Assembly: GCA_023375785.1 (NCBI GenBank)
Contig: SZWC01000851.1
Location: 221,684-268,703 of the forward strand
Direction: 5' to 3'
DNA from: Penium margaritaceum
Taxonomy: Eukaryota > Streptophyta > Zygnematophyceae > Desmidiales > Peniaceae
DNA length: 47,020 nucleotides
Part shown: piece by piece, positions 21,696-34,800 of the stretch
Layout of the letters: every line of letters begins with the position of its first letter
Position numbering within the stretch: the first letter of the stretch is position 1
The notes under the pieces: model-generated
Told to the model about the DNA's origin: nothing
Seen by the model: only the letters and a program-made list of their open reading frames with translations
Databases searched by the model: none
Made by a program: the position numbers and the translations under genes

Positions 21696-22160
21696 ACCAG
21701 GCGTCTGCTGCACACCAACTGCTTCCCGTGCCTGCTCACGCTGCCGTGACTGGTGGAGGTCCAACCAGTTCACTGGGCTGTCCCACGTATCCCATGCTGA
21801 GCCCTCCCCCTTGAAAAACACCTCGTCCGCGGGATTGAAGCCGTCTGGAAGCGGGAGAGGGAGCAACCCTAGCATCGCATGTGCTGCTGCTGGGGCATAG
21901 TTACACTTCTTGACGTTTCCCACGGGTGCGCCATAGTGACCACGCATGCGGTCACTGCCACCGGAGTAGGTGGTGCCACATGCACCACAGAAGAAGCCAG
22001 GATAGACTGCTTCTGTGGGCACTCGCTTGAAGAACTTGCTGAGGGCACACACGAGAAAATCCCCTTTGAGGACAAGGAGCCTGCCAGAGGAGGTGCCCTG
22101 GCTGGCTGAAGATGTCATCCGAGATCCACCAGCCATGGTGGTGCTGGTGGATCTCACCAA
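19258..22160 (-). pseudogene. hAT transposase (two frameshifts)
   Basis: Three overlapping frames form one transposase. Segment 1 (22160 to about 20965; ATG at 22160, or 22136 at MAGGSRM) has a BED-like zinc finger C58-x2-C61-x13-H75-x10-C86, a poly-Gln run near residues 157-169, the first acidic residue in GVDEWSD (about D293) and the second in VITDNASTNKKAYEAL (about D354). THCVCHTLELCLNDLGK follows. After a 1-nt shift near 20965, segment 2 continues with LLPAAATRFASVHRIL, typical of the hAT core. After a shift near 20400-20430, segment 3 gives the C-terminal dimerisation region with PCSSSDNERMFSKHEL (Glu codon about 20148-20146), so D, D and E are all present. The tail is acidic and then Ala/Lys-rich. 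It stops at TGA 19258-19260. No in-frame TAA or TAG occurs across its many Gln codons. Confidence 0.92.
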
Positions 22161-22816
22161 GGCCTAGGTCTGACGGGCTAGAGCTCCATGGTGGTGCTGC
22201 AAGGTGCAGCTAAGGCCCCTGGCCAGAGGGTCTTAGTTCAGAACGTCGGGAAGAGCAAGGCAATGGACAACCGTTTGCCCTACTAAACGAGGCACAAGGG
22301 CCAGGGGGTACGGGGGGGGGGGGGGACAACCATCTATCCATCCATTCATTCCTCCACAATCTGCGGCCCAGATTGTGCGTCTCATGCACTGCTGTTCATT
22401 GCATATAGTCTAGTGATGTGGATGCCACCTAGGCTAACTATGTGGAAGTGCCAGATATTAACCCTATTATCATTGGCTGTAAACGAGCATGCATTATCGT
22501 GGAGAGGAGCCATCATGCCAATCATATGTGCCTTATGTGTGGACGGCACATGTGACGGTGCCGCAAAGAGCCCAAAATGCATCTTGTACGAGATGCTCAC
22601 GAGATTGCTCCGAAAGTCGGCCTTTCAGGGTTCGACCTGACCCCCTTTTTTTTCGTTGGTCGTCAACGTGGAAACAGGCATGTCCACCATAGTGTACACC
22701 ATTTGAACCCTATTTCAAAAATATGGGGGTCAAATAGAGTCGACGTCCAAGTCGACGTTGATCGACTTGGCGACTCCACCTTGACCCCCAAAAGTCGGAA
22801 GTCGAAGTCTTCATGG
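22161..22816 (-). other. hAT 5' non-coding end, G14 tract and subterminal repeats
   Basis: The region upstream of the transposase start. It contains a run of 14 G at 22312-22325 and, near the terminus (22735-22812), a dense group of GTCGAC/AAGTCG motifs mirroring the other end. The promoter should lie here, but I cannot point to a convincing TATA box. Short frames inside show no protein character. Confidence 0.65.
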
Positions 22817-25800
22817 GTGTGTGGTCAACATTGACAACTCATAATACAAGCCACAAATGGTCCGAGGAGAAACTAATTGTTTGGGAATACTAGTTATTAA
22901 CTAGTAAGTACAAAGACCTTCAATAATTAGTGGCACGGAGTGTATGCAAGGCATACTGACCAACCAAAGAAGGCATGTGTCACTGACCATGACCAAAGTG
23001 TTTCACTATGTGTGGTCAATGTTGACAACTCATAATGCGAGTCAAAATTGGTCAGAGGGGGAAACAATGGTTTGGGGATACTAGTTATCAACTAGCAAGA
23101 ACAAAGACCTTCAATAAGTAATGAAACGGTATGGCTACCATGCATAGTGACCAACCAAAGTAAGCATATGTCACAGACTATGACCAAAGAATTCACTATG
23201 TGTGGTCAACGTCCACAACTCATAATACAATTCACAAATGGTCAGAGGGGGAAACAATGATTCGGGAATACTAGGTATTGTCTAGCAAGTACAAAAACCT
23301 TCAATAAGTAGTGGCACGGTGTGACTACCATGCACAACTACCAACCAAAGTAGGCATATGTCACGGACCATGACCAAATAATTTCACTATGTGTGGTCAT
23401 TGTTGATAACTCATAATTCAAGTAACAAATCGTCAAAAGGGGAAACAATGGTTTGGAAATACTAGTTATCGTCTAGCAAGTAAAAAGACCTTCAACAAGT
23501 AGTGGCACGGTGTGGCTACCATGCACAATGACCAACCAAAGTAGGCAGATGTCACTGATCATGGCCAAGAGAATTTCACTATGTGTGGTCAACGTTGACA
23601 ACTCATAACACGAGTCATAAATGGTCAGAGGGGAAATAATGGTTTGGGGACACTAGTTATTAACTAGCAAGTAAAAAGACCTTCAATAAGTAGTGACACG
23701 CTGTGGCTACCATGCACAATGACCAGCCAACGTAGGCATATGTCACTGACCATGACCAAAGAATTTCACTACGTGTGGCAAACGTTGACAATCCATAATG
23801 TGAGTGACAAATGATAAGAAGAGGAAACAATGGTTTGGGAATACTAGTTATCAACTAGCAAGTATAAAGACCTTCAGTACGTAGTGGCACGGTGTGGCTA
23901 CCATGCACAACGACCAACCAAAGTAGGCATATGTCACTGACCATGACCAAAGAATTCCACTGTGTGATCAACGTTGACAACTCACAACACAAGTCACAAC
24001 TGGTCAGAGGGTGAAACACTGGTTTGGGATCACCACGTATCATCTAGCAAGTACAAAGACATTAAATACGTAGTGGCACTGCGTGGCTACCATGCACAAT
24101 GACCAACCAAAGTATGCATATGTCACTGACTATGAGCAAAGAGTTTTACTATGTGTCGCCAACGTTGAAAACTCATAATACAAGTAACAAATGGTCAGAG
24201 GGGGAAAACATGGTTTGGGAATACTAGTTATCAACTAGCAAGTGCAAATAATTTCAAAGTGGCGCGGTGTGGCTACCATGCACAATGATCAACCAAAGTA
24301 TGCATATGTCACTGACCATGACCAACAAATTTCACTATGTGTGGCCAACATTGACAGCTCATAATACGAGTCAAAAATGGTTAGAGCGGGTAACAATTAT
24401 TTGGGAACACTACTTATGAACTAGAAAGTACAAATACCTTCAATAAGTAGTGGCACGGTGTGGCTACCATGCACAATGGAGAACAAAAGTAGGCATATGT
24501 TACTATCTACGACCAAAGAATTTCACTATGTGTGGCCAACGTTGACAACTCATAAAACGAGTCACAAATGGTCAGAGGGACAAAGAAAGGTTTGGGAACA
24601 CTAGTTATCAACTAGAAAGTACAAAGATCTTGAATAAGTAGTGGTACGGTGTGGCTACCATGCACAATGACCAACGAAAGTAGGCATATGTCAGTAACCA
24701 TCACCAAAGAATTTAACTGTGTGGTCAACATTGACAACTCAGAATACAAGTCACAAATAATCAGAGGGGGAAAAAATGGTTTGGGAATACTACTTCTTGA
24801 CTAGTAAGTAAAATGACCTTCAATAATTAGTGGCACAGTTTGGCTACCATGCACAATGACCAACCAAAGAAGGCATGTGTCACTGACCACGACCAAAGAG
24901 TTTCACGATGTGTCGTCAATGTTGACAACTCATAACACAAGAGGGGGAAACAATGGTTTGGGGAAACTAGTTATCAACTAGCAAGTACAAAGACCTTCAA
25001 GAAGTAGTGATTCGGTGAGGTTACCATGCACAATGACCAACCAATGTATGTATATTTCACTGAATATTTCCAAAGAATTTCACTGTGTGTACTCAATGTT
25101 CAAAACTCATAATGCAAGTCAAAAATGGTCAGAGAGGGACACAATGATTTGGGAAAACTAGGTACTGTCTAGCAAGTACAAATACCTTCAATAAGTAATG
25201 GCACAGTGTGGCTCCCATGCACAATGACCAACCAAATTAGGCGTCTGTCAATGACTATGACCAATAGCATTTCACTGTGTGTGGTCATCGTTGAAAACTC
25301 ATAATACTAGTGACAAATGGTCAGAGGGAGAAACAATGGTTTGGGAATAATACTGATCGTCAAGCAAGTACAAAGATCTTCAGCAAGTAGTGGCACGGTG
25401 TGGCTACAACGCACAATGAACAACCAATGTATGCATTTGTCACTGATCATGACCAAAGAATTCACTATGTGTGGTCAACGTTGACAACTCATAACACGAA
25501 TCACAAATGGTCAAAGGGGGGGTTTCAATGATTTGGAAATACTAGGTATGAACTAGCAAGTACACAGACCTTCAATAAGTAGTGGCACGGTGTGGTTACC
25601 ATGCACAATGACCAACCAAAGTACGCATATGAGACTGACTATGACCAAAGAATTTCACAGTGTGTGGCCAACGCTGACAACTCATAATACGAGTGACAAA
25701 TTTTCAGAGGGGGAAACAATGGTTTGGCAATGCTAGTTATTGTTTAGCAAGTACAAAGACCTTCAATAAGTAATGGCACGGTATGTCTACCATGCACAAT

Positions 25801-28800
25801 GACCAACCAAAGTAGACATATGCCACTGACCATGATGAAAGAATTTTACTATGGGTGGTCAATGTTGACAACCCATATTACGAGTCACAAATGGTCAGAG
25901 GGGGAAACAATGGTTTAGAAATACTAGTTATCGAATAGCAAGTACAAAGACCTTAGATAAGTAGTGGCACGGAATGGCTACCATGCACAATGAGCAACCG
26001 AATTAGGCATATGTCACTGACCACGACCCAATAATTCCACTATGTGTGGTCAACGTTGACAACCCATAACACGAGTAAAAAATGGTCACAGGGGGAAACA
26101 ATGGTTTGGGAAAATTACTTATCAACTATCAAGTACAAAGACCTTCAACAAGTAGTGGCACAGTGTGGATTTCATGCACAACGATGAACCAAAGTAGGCA
26201 TATGTCACTGACCATGACCAAAAGAATTTCACAGTGTGGTCAACGTTGACAACTCATAACACAAGTCAGAAATGGTCAGAGGGGAAAACAATGGTTAAGG
26301 AATACTAGTTATCGACTAGCAAGTACACAGATCATCAATAAGTTGTGGCACGCTGTGGATACCATGCACAATGACCAGCCAAAACAGGAATATGTCACTG
26401 ACCATGACCAAAGAGTTACACTATGTGTGGTCAACGTTGATAACGTATAACACGAGTCACAAATGGTCCAAGGGGGAAACAATGGTTTGGGAATACTAGT
26501 TATGAATTAGCAAGTACATAGATTTTCAATAAGTAGTGGCACGCTGTGGCTACCATGCACAATGATCAACCAAAGTAGGCATATGTCACTGACCATGACC
26601 AAAGAATTCCATTGTGTGTGGTCAATGTTGAAAACTAATAATACGAGTCACAAATGGTCAAAGGGAGAAACAATGATTTGGAAACACTAGTTATCAACTA
26701 GCAAGTACAAAGAACTTCGATAAGTAGTGGCACGGTGTGGCTACCATGCACAATGACCAACCAAAGGAGGCATATGTCACTTATCATGACCAAAGAGTTT
26801 CACTATATGTATTGAATGTTGAAAACTCAGAACACGAGTCACAAATCGTCAAAGGGGGAAGCAAAGGTTTGGAAATACTAGGTATTTTCTAGCAAGTACA
26901 AAGACCTTCAGTAAGTAGTGGCACGGTGTGACTACCATGCACAATGACCAAACAAATTAGGCATATATCACTGACCATGACAAAAGAATTTCACTATGAT
27001 AGGTGAATGTTCACAACTCATAATACGAGTCACAAATGGACAGAGGTGGAAACAATGGTTTGGGAATACTATTTATCAACTAGCAAGTACAAAGAACTTC
27101 AATAAGTAGTGGCACGATGTGGCTACCATGCACAATGACCAATGAAAGTAGGTATATGTCACTTATCATGACCAAAGAGCTTCACTATGTATGGTCAATG
27201 TTGACAACTCATAACACGCGCCATAAACGGTTAGAGGGGGAAAAAATAGTTTGGAAACACTAGGTATCGTCTAGCGAGTACAAAGACCTTCAATGAGAAG
27301 TGGCACGCTGTGGCTACCATGCACAATGAACAAGCAAATTAGGCGTATGTCACTGACCATGACCCAATAAATTCACGGTGTGTGGTCAACGTTGACAACT
27401 CAGAACACAAGTAAAAAATGGTTAGAGGGGAAAAAGATTATTTAGGAATACTAGTTATTGACTAGTAAGTAAAAATATCTTCAATAAGTAGTGGCAAGCT
27501 GTAGCTATCATGCATTATGACCAACCAAAATAGGCATATGTCACTGACCATGACCAAAGAATTCCACTATGTGTGGTCAACATTGACAACTCATAACACG
27601 AGTCACAAATGGTCAGAGGGGGAACAATGGTTTGGAAATACTAGTTATCAACCGGCGAGTACAAAGATCTTCAATAAGTAGTGGCATGTAGTAGCTACCA
27701 TGCACAATGATCAACCAAAGTAGGAATATGTCATTGACCATGACCAAATAATTCCACTATGTCTGGCTAACGTTGACAATCCATAGTACGAGTCACAAAT
27801 GGTCAGAGGGGGGAACAATGGTTTGGGAATACTAGTTTTCAGCTAGCAAGTTCAAAGATCTTCAATAACTATTGGCACGGTGTGGCTACCATTCACAATG
27901 ACCAACCAAAGTAGGCATATGTCACTGACCATGACCAAAGAATTTCACAATGATGGGTCAACGTTCACAAGTCATTTCATGAATCACAAATGGTCAGAGG
28001 GGGAAGCAATGGTTTGGGAATACTAGTTATGGACTAGTAAGTACAAAGACCTTCAGTAAGTAGTGGCACAGTGTGGCTACCATAAAAAATGACCAACCAA
28101 ATTAGGCATATGTCACTGACCATGACAAAAGAATTTCACTATGTGTGGTCAGCATTGACAACTCATAATACGAGTCACAAATGGTCAGCGTGGTAAGTAA
28201 TGGTTTGGGAATACTAGTTATCAACTCACAAGCACAAAGACCTTTGATAGGTAGTGGCACGCTTCGGCTACCATGCACAATGACCAACCAAAGTAGGCAT
28301 ATGTCACTGACCATGACCAAAGAATTTCACTTTATGTGGTCGACATTGACAACTCAAAATACAGGTCACAAATGGCCAGAGGGGAACAATGGTTTGGAAA
28401 TACTAGTTATCAACTTGCAAGTACAAAGAACTTCAATAAGTAGTGGGACGGTGTGGCTGCCATGTACAATGACCAACCAAAGTAAGCATATGTCACTGGC
28501 CATAACCAAAGAATTTAACTATAATGGGTAAACGTTGACAATCCATAATGCGAGTCAAAAATGGTCAGAGGGGGAAACAATGATTTGGGAATCCTAGTTA
28601 TCAACTAGCAAGTACCAAGACCTTCAGTATGTAGTGGCACAGTGTGGCTACCATGCACAATGACCAAGCAAAGAATGCATATATCACAGATCATGACCAA
28701 AGAGTTTCACTTTGTGTGGTCAATGTTGACAACTCGAGTCACATATGGTCAGAGGGGGAGAGAATGGTTTGGAAACACTATGTATTGTCCAGCAAGTACA

Positions 28801-31800
28801 AAGACCTTCGGTAAGTAGTGGCAGGCTGTGGCTACCATGCACAATGGCCATCCAAATTAGGCATATGACACTGACCATGACCAAAGAATTTCACTATGTG
28901 TGGTCAACGTTGAAAACTCATAACACGAGTCACAAATGGTCAGAGGGGGAAACAATGATTTAGAATAATAGTTATCAACTGGCAAGTTCAGGGACCTTCA
29001 GTACGTAGTGGCACGGTGTGGCTACCATGCACAATGACAAACCAAAGTATGCATATGTCACTGATCATGACCAAAGAATTTCACTATGTGTGGTCAATGT
29101 TGAGAACTCATAAGCCGAGTCACAAATGATCAGAGGGGGAAACAATACTTTGGAAATAATAGGTATCATCTAGCAAGTACAAAGAACTTCAATATATAGT
29201 GGCACGCTGTGGCTACCATGCACAATGACAAACCAAAGTAGGCATATGTCACTGACCATGACCAACGAATTTTACTTTATGTGGTCAACGTTGACAACTC
29301 ATATTACGAGTCACAAATGATCTGAGGAGGAAACAATGGTTTGAGAATACTAACTATCAACTAGAAAGTACAAAGACCTTCATTAAGTAGTGGTACTGTG
29401 TGGCTACAATGCACAATGACCAACCAAAGTAGGCATATGACACTGACCATGAGCAAAGAATTTCACTATGATGGGTCAACATTGACAATCCATAACATGA
29501 GTCACAAATGGTCAAAGGGGGAAACAGTGATTTAGGAATACTAGTCGTCAACTGGAAAGTACCAAGACGTTCAGTATGTAGTGCCACGGTGTGGCTACCA
29601 TGCCCAATGACCAACCAAAGTATGCATATATCACAGATCATGACCAAAGATTTTCACTATGTGTGGTCAATTTTGACAACTCATAACACGAGTCAAAAAT
29701 GGTCAGAGGGGGGACAATGGTTTGGAAACACTAGGTATCGCCTAGCAAGTACAAAGACCTTCAGTAAGTAGTGGCACGGTGTGCCTACCATGCACAATGA
29801 CCAACCAGAGTACGCATATGTCACTGACCATGACCAAACAATTTCACTATGGGTGGTCAACATTGAAAACTCATAAAATGCGTTACAAATGGTCAGAGGA
29901 GGAAAAAATGGTTTGAGAATGCTAGTTATCATTTAGCAAGTACAAAGACCTTCAATAGTAGTGGTACGGTATGGCTACCATGCACAATGACCAACCAAAC
30001 TAGGCAGATGTAACTTGTCATGAAAAAGAATTTCACTATATGCGGTCAATGTTAACAACTCATAACATGAGTCACAAATGGTCAAAGGGTGAAACAATGG
30101 TTTAGGAATACTAGTTTTCAACTATCAAGTACAAAGCCCTTCAACAAGTAGTGGCAGGGTGTGGCTACCATGCACAATGACCAACAAAAGTAGGCATGTC
30201 ACTGATCATGACCAAAGAATTCCACTATGTGTGGTCAATGTTTACAACTCATAATACAAGTCACAAATGGTCAGAGGGGGAAACAATGATTTGGGAACAC
30301 TAGGTATTGACTAGCAAGTACAAATATCTTCAATATGTAGTAGAACGTTGTGGCTACCATGGAAAATGACCAACCAAAGTAGGCATATGTCACAGAGCAT
30401 GACCAAAGAATTCCACTGTGATTGGTCAACGTTGACAACTCATAACACGAGCCACAAATGGTCAGAGGGGTAAACAATGATTTCGGAATCCTAGTTATCA
30501 ACTAGCAAGTACCAAGACCTTCAGTACGTAGTGCCACGGTGTGGCTACCATGCACAATGACCAACCAAAGTATGCATATATCACAGGTCATGACAAAAGA
30601 GTTTCACCATGTGTGGTCAATGCTGACAACTCATAACACCAGTCACAAATGGTCAGAGGGGGAGATAATGGCTTTGAAAAACTAGGTATTTTCTAGCAAG
30701 TACAAAGACATTTAGTAAGTAGTGGCAGGGTGTGGCTACCATGCACAATGAACAACGAGAGTACGCATATGTCACTGACCATGACCAGAGAATTTCACTA
30801 TGGGTGGTGAACATTGACAACTCATAATACACGTTACAAATGGTCAGAGTAGGAAAAAATGGTTTGGGAATACTAGTTATCAACTAGCAAGTACAAAGAA
30901 CTTCAATACGTAGTTGCATAGTGTGGCTACCATGCACAATGACCAACCAAAGGAGGCATATGTCACTTATCATGAGCAAAAAGTTTCACTGTGTATATTC
31001 AATGTTTACAACTCATAACACAAGTTATAACTGTAAAGAGGGGGAAACAATGGTTTGGAAATACTAGTTATCGACTACCAAGTACAAAGATCTTCAATAA
31101 GTCGTGGTACGCTCTGGCTACTATGCACAATGGCCAACCAAATTAGATGTATGACCTTGATCATGACCAGAGAATTATGCTTTGTGTGGTCAACGTTGAC
31201 AACTCATAACACGAGTCACAAATGGTCATAGGTGGAAACAATGGCTTGGAATTACTAGTTATCAACTAGCAAGTACAAAACCTTCAATAAGTAGTGACAA
31301 GGTATGGCTACCATGCACAATGACCAACCAAAGCAGGCATATGTTTTTTGTCATGACAAAGAATTTCACTATGTTTGGATAATGTTGACAACTCATAGCG
31401 CGAGTCACAAATGGTCAAAGGGGAAACAATGGTTTTGGAATACTAGTTATCAAATAGCAAGTACAAAGACATTCAATAAGTAGTGGTATGGTGTGGCTAC
31501 CATGCACAATGACTAACCAAAGTATCCATATGTCACTAACCATGACCAGAGAATTTCACTTGATGTGGTCAACATTGACAACTCATAATACGGGTCACAA
31601 ATGGTCAGAGGGGGAAACAATAGATTGGGAATACTAATTATCAACTAGCAAGAACAAAGACATTCAATACATAGTGGCACGGTGTGGCTACCATGCACAA
31701 TGAACAACCAAAATAGGCATATGTTACCGACCATGACCAAAGAATTTCACTATGATGGGTCAACGTTGACATCCCATGACACGAGTCACAAATGGTCAGA

Positions 31801-34800
31801 GGGGGAAATAATGGTTTGGGAATACTACTTATCAACTAGCAAGAACAAAGACATTCAGTAGGTAGTGGCACGCTATGGCTACCATGTACAATGACCAACC
31901 AAAGTATGCATATGTGTGGTCCATGGTCCATGTGTGGTCCATATGCATGACCATGGAATTCCACTATGTGTGGTCAATGTTGACAACTCAGAACACGAGT
32001 CACAAATGTTCTGTGGGGGAAAAATGGTTTGGAAATACTAGGTATCGTCTAGCAAGAACAAAGAACTTTGATAGGTAGTGGAAAGGTGTGGCTACCATGC
32101 ACAATGACGAACCAAAATAGGCATATGTCACTGATCATAACCGAAAGATTCCACTTTGTGTGGTCAACTTTGACAACTCAGGACAGAAGACACAAATGGT
32201 CGGAGGGGGAAACATTGGTGTGGGAACACTAGGTATTGACTAGAAAGTACAAATAAATTCAATAAGTACTTGCACGGTGTGGCTATCATGCACATAGACC
32301 AACCAAAGTATCCATATGTCACTGACTATGACCAAAGAATCCCACTATATGTGGTCAATGTTGGCAAATCAAAACACGAGTTTAAAATGGTCAGAGGAGG
32401 AAACAATTTTTTGGAAACACTAGGTATCAACTATAAAATACAAAGACTTTCAATAGTTAGTGGCACGGTGTGGCTACCATGTACAATGGCCAACAAGATT
32501 AGGCATATGTCACTTATCATGACAAAGAGTTTCACTATGTGTGGTAAATGTTGACAACTCATAGCGCGAGTCACAAATAGTCAAAGGGGGAAGCAATGGT
32601 TTAGGAATACTAGTTATTAAGTAGCAAGTACAAAGACCTTCAATAAGTAGTGGCATTGCGTGGCTACCATGCACAATGACCAACCAAAGTAGGGATATGC
32701 CACTGATCTTGTCCAAAGAATTTCACCATGTGTGGTCAATTTTGACAACTCATAAGACAAGTCACAAATTTTCGAAGAGGGAAACAATGATTCGGGAACA
32801 CTAGGCATCAACTAGCAAGTACAAAGACCTTCAATAAGTAGTGGCACGATATGGCTACCATGCACAATGACTAACCAAAGTACGCATTACGTCACTGACC
32901 ATGACCAAAGAATTCCACTATGATGGGTCAACGTTGAAAACCCATTACACGAGTCACAAATGGTCAGAGGGGGAAAAAATGGTTTGGGAATACAAGTTAT
33001 CAACTAGCAAGTACAAAGATCTTCATTAAGTAGTGGCACGCTGTGGCTGCCATGTACAATGACCAACCAAATTATGCAGATGTCACAGGCCATGACCAAA
33101 GAACTCTACTGTGTGTGTTCAATGTTGACAACTAGCACGAGTCACAAATGGTCAGAGGAGGAAACAATGGTTTGGAAACAATAGTTATCAACTAGCAAAG
33201 ACAAAGGCCTTCCATAAGTATTGGCATGGTGTTGCTACCATGAACAATGACCAACCAAAGTAGGCATAGGTCACTGACCATGACCAAAGAATTTCACTAT
33301 GTGTGGTCAATATTCACAACTCATAATACAAGTTAGAAATGGTCAGAGGGGAAAACAATGGTTTGGGAACACTAGGTATTGAGTAGCAAGTACAAAGATC
33401 TTCGATAAGTACTGGCACGGTGTGGCTACCATGCACAATGACCAACCAAAGTAGGGATATGTCATTTATCATGACCAAAGAGTTTCACTATGTGAGGTCA
33501 ATGTTGACAACTCATAAAACAAGTCACAAATGGTCAGAGGGGGAAACAATGGTTCAGGAATACTAGTTATCAACTAGCACGTACGAAGACCTTCAATAAG
33601 TACTGGCACGGTGTGGCTACCATGCACAATGACCAACCAAAGCAGGAATATGTCACTGACTATGACCAAAGAATTTCACTATGATGGGTCAATGTTGACC
33701 ACCCATAATATGAGTCACTAATCTTCAGAGGGGGAAACAATGGTTTGGGAAAACTAGCTATCAACTAGATAGTACAAATATCTTCAATACGTAGTGGCAC
33801 GGTCTGGCTACCATGCTCAATGACCAACCAAAGGAGGCATATGTCACTGACCGTGACTAAAGACTTCCACTGTGTGTGGTCAACGTTCACAACTCATACC
33901 ACAAGTCACAAATAGTCAGAGGGGGAAACAATGGTTTGGAAACACTAGGTATCGTCTAGAAAGTACAAAAACCTTCAATATGTAGTGGCAGCTACCATGC
34001 ACAATCACCAACCAAAGTAGGCATATGTCACTGACCATGACCGAAGAATTTCACTATGTGTGGTCCACGTTGACAACTCATAATACAAGTCACAAATGGT
34101 CAGAGGGGGAAAGAATGATTTAGGAATATTAGTTATGTTCTAGCAAGTACAAATACCTTCAATAATTAGTGGCAAGGTTCCGCTACCATGCACAATGACC
34201 AACCAAATTAGGCGTATGTCACTGACCATGACCAAAGAATTTCACAGTGTGTGGTCAACGTTGACAACTTATAACACGAGTCACAAATGGTCAGAGGGAG
34301 AAAAAATAGTGTGGAAACACTAGGTATCGTCTAGCAAGTATAAATTCCTTCAAAACGTAGTGGCACGGTGTGGCTACCATGCACAATGACTAACCAAAGG
34401 CTTATGTCACTTATCATGACCAGAGAGTTTCACTATGTGTGGTCAATGTTGACAACTCATACTACGAGTCACAAATGGTTAGAGGGGGGAAAATTGTTTG
34501 GGGATACTTTTTATCAACTAGCAAGTACAAAGACCTTTAGTAAATAGTGGCACGGTGTGGCTACCATGCATAATGACCAACCAAATTAGGCGTATGTCAC
34601 TGACCATGACAAAAGAACTTCACTATGCGTCGTCAACGTTTGCAACTCATAATACGAGTTACAAATGGTCAAAGGGGTACCGAATGGTTCGGGAATACTA
34701 GTTATTAACTAGCAAGTACAAAGACCTTTAATAACTAGTGGCACGGTTTGGCTACCATGCACAATGACCAACCAAAGTATGCCTATGTCACTGACTATGA

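Larger units (their letters stand above)
18765..22816 (-). mobile_element. hAT-superfamily DNA transposon with TIRs and 8-bp TSD
   Basis: A 4052-bp element. The left end reads CCACGATGACTTTTCC; the right end read inward is CCATGAAGACTTCGAC, so the terminal inverted repeat is about CCAYGAWGACTT. The flanks are a perfect 8-bp duplication, GTGTGTGG, at 18757-18764 and 22817-22824; 8 bp is the hAT hallmark. Subterminal regions are crowded with AAGTCG/GTCGAC motifs in both orientations, as expected for transposase-binding sites. It encodes one minus-strand transposase broken by two frameshifts. It sits in the satellite, and removing it with one TSD restores a normal monomer. Confidence 0.95.

Noticed and set aside
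21253-21900. Plus-strand frame with a long Cys run
   Set aside because: The Cys run is the complement of the CAG/CAA poly-Gln tract in the hAT transposase.
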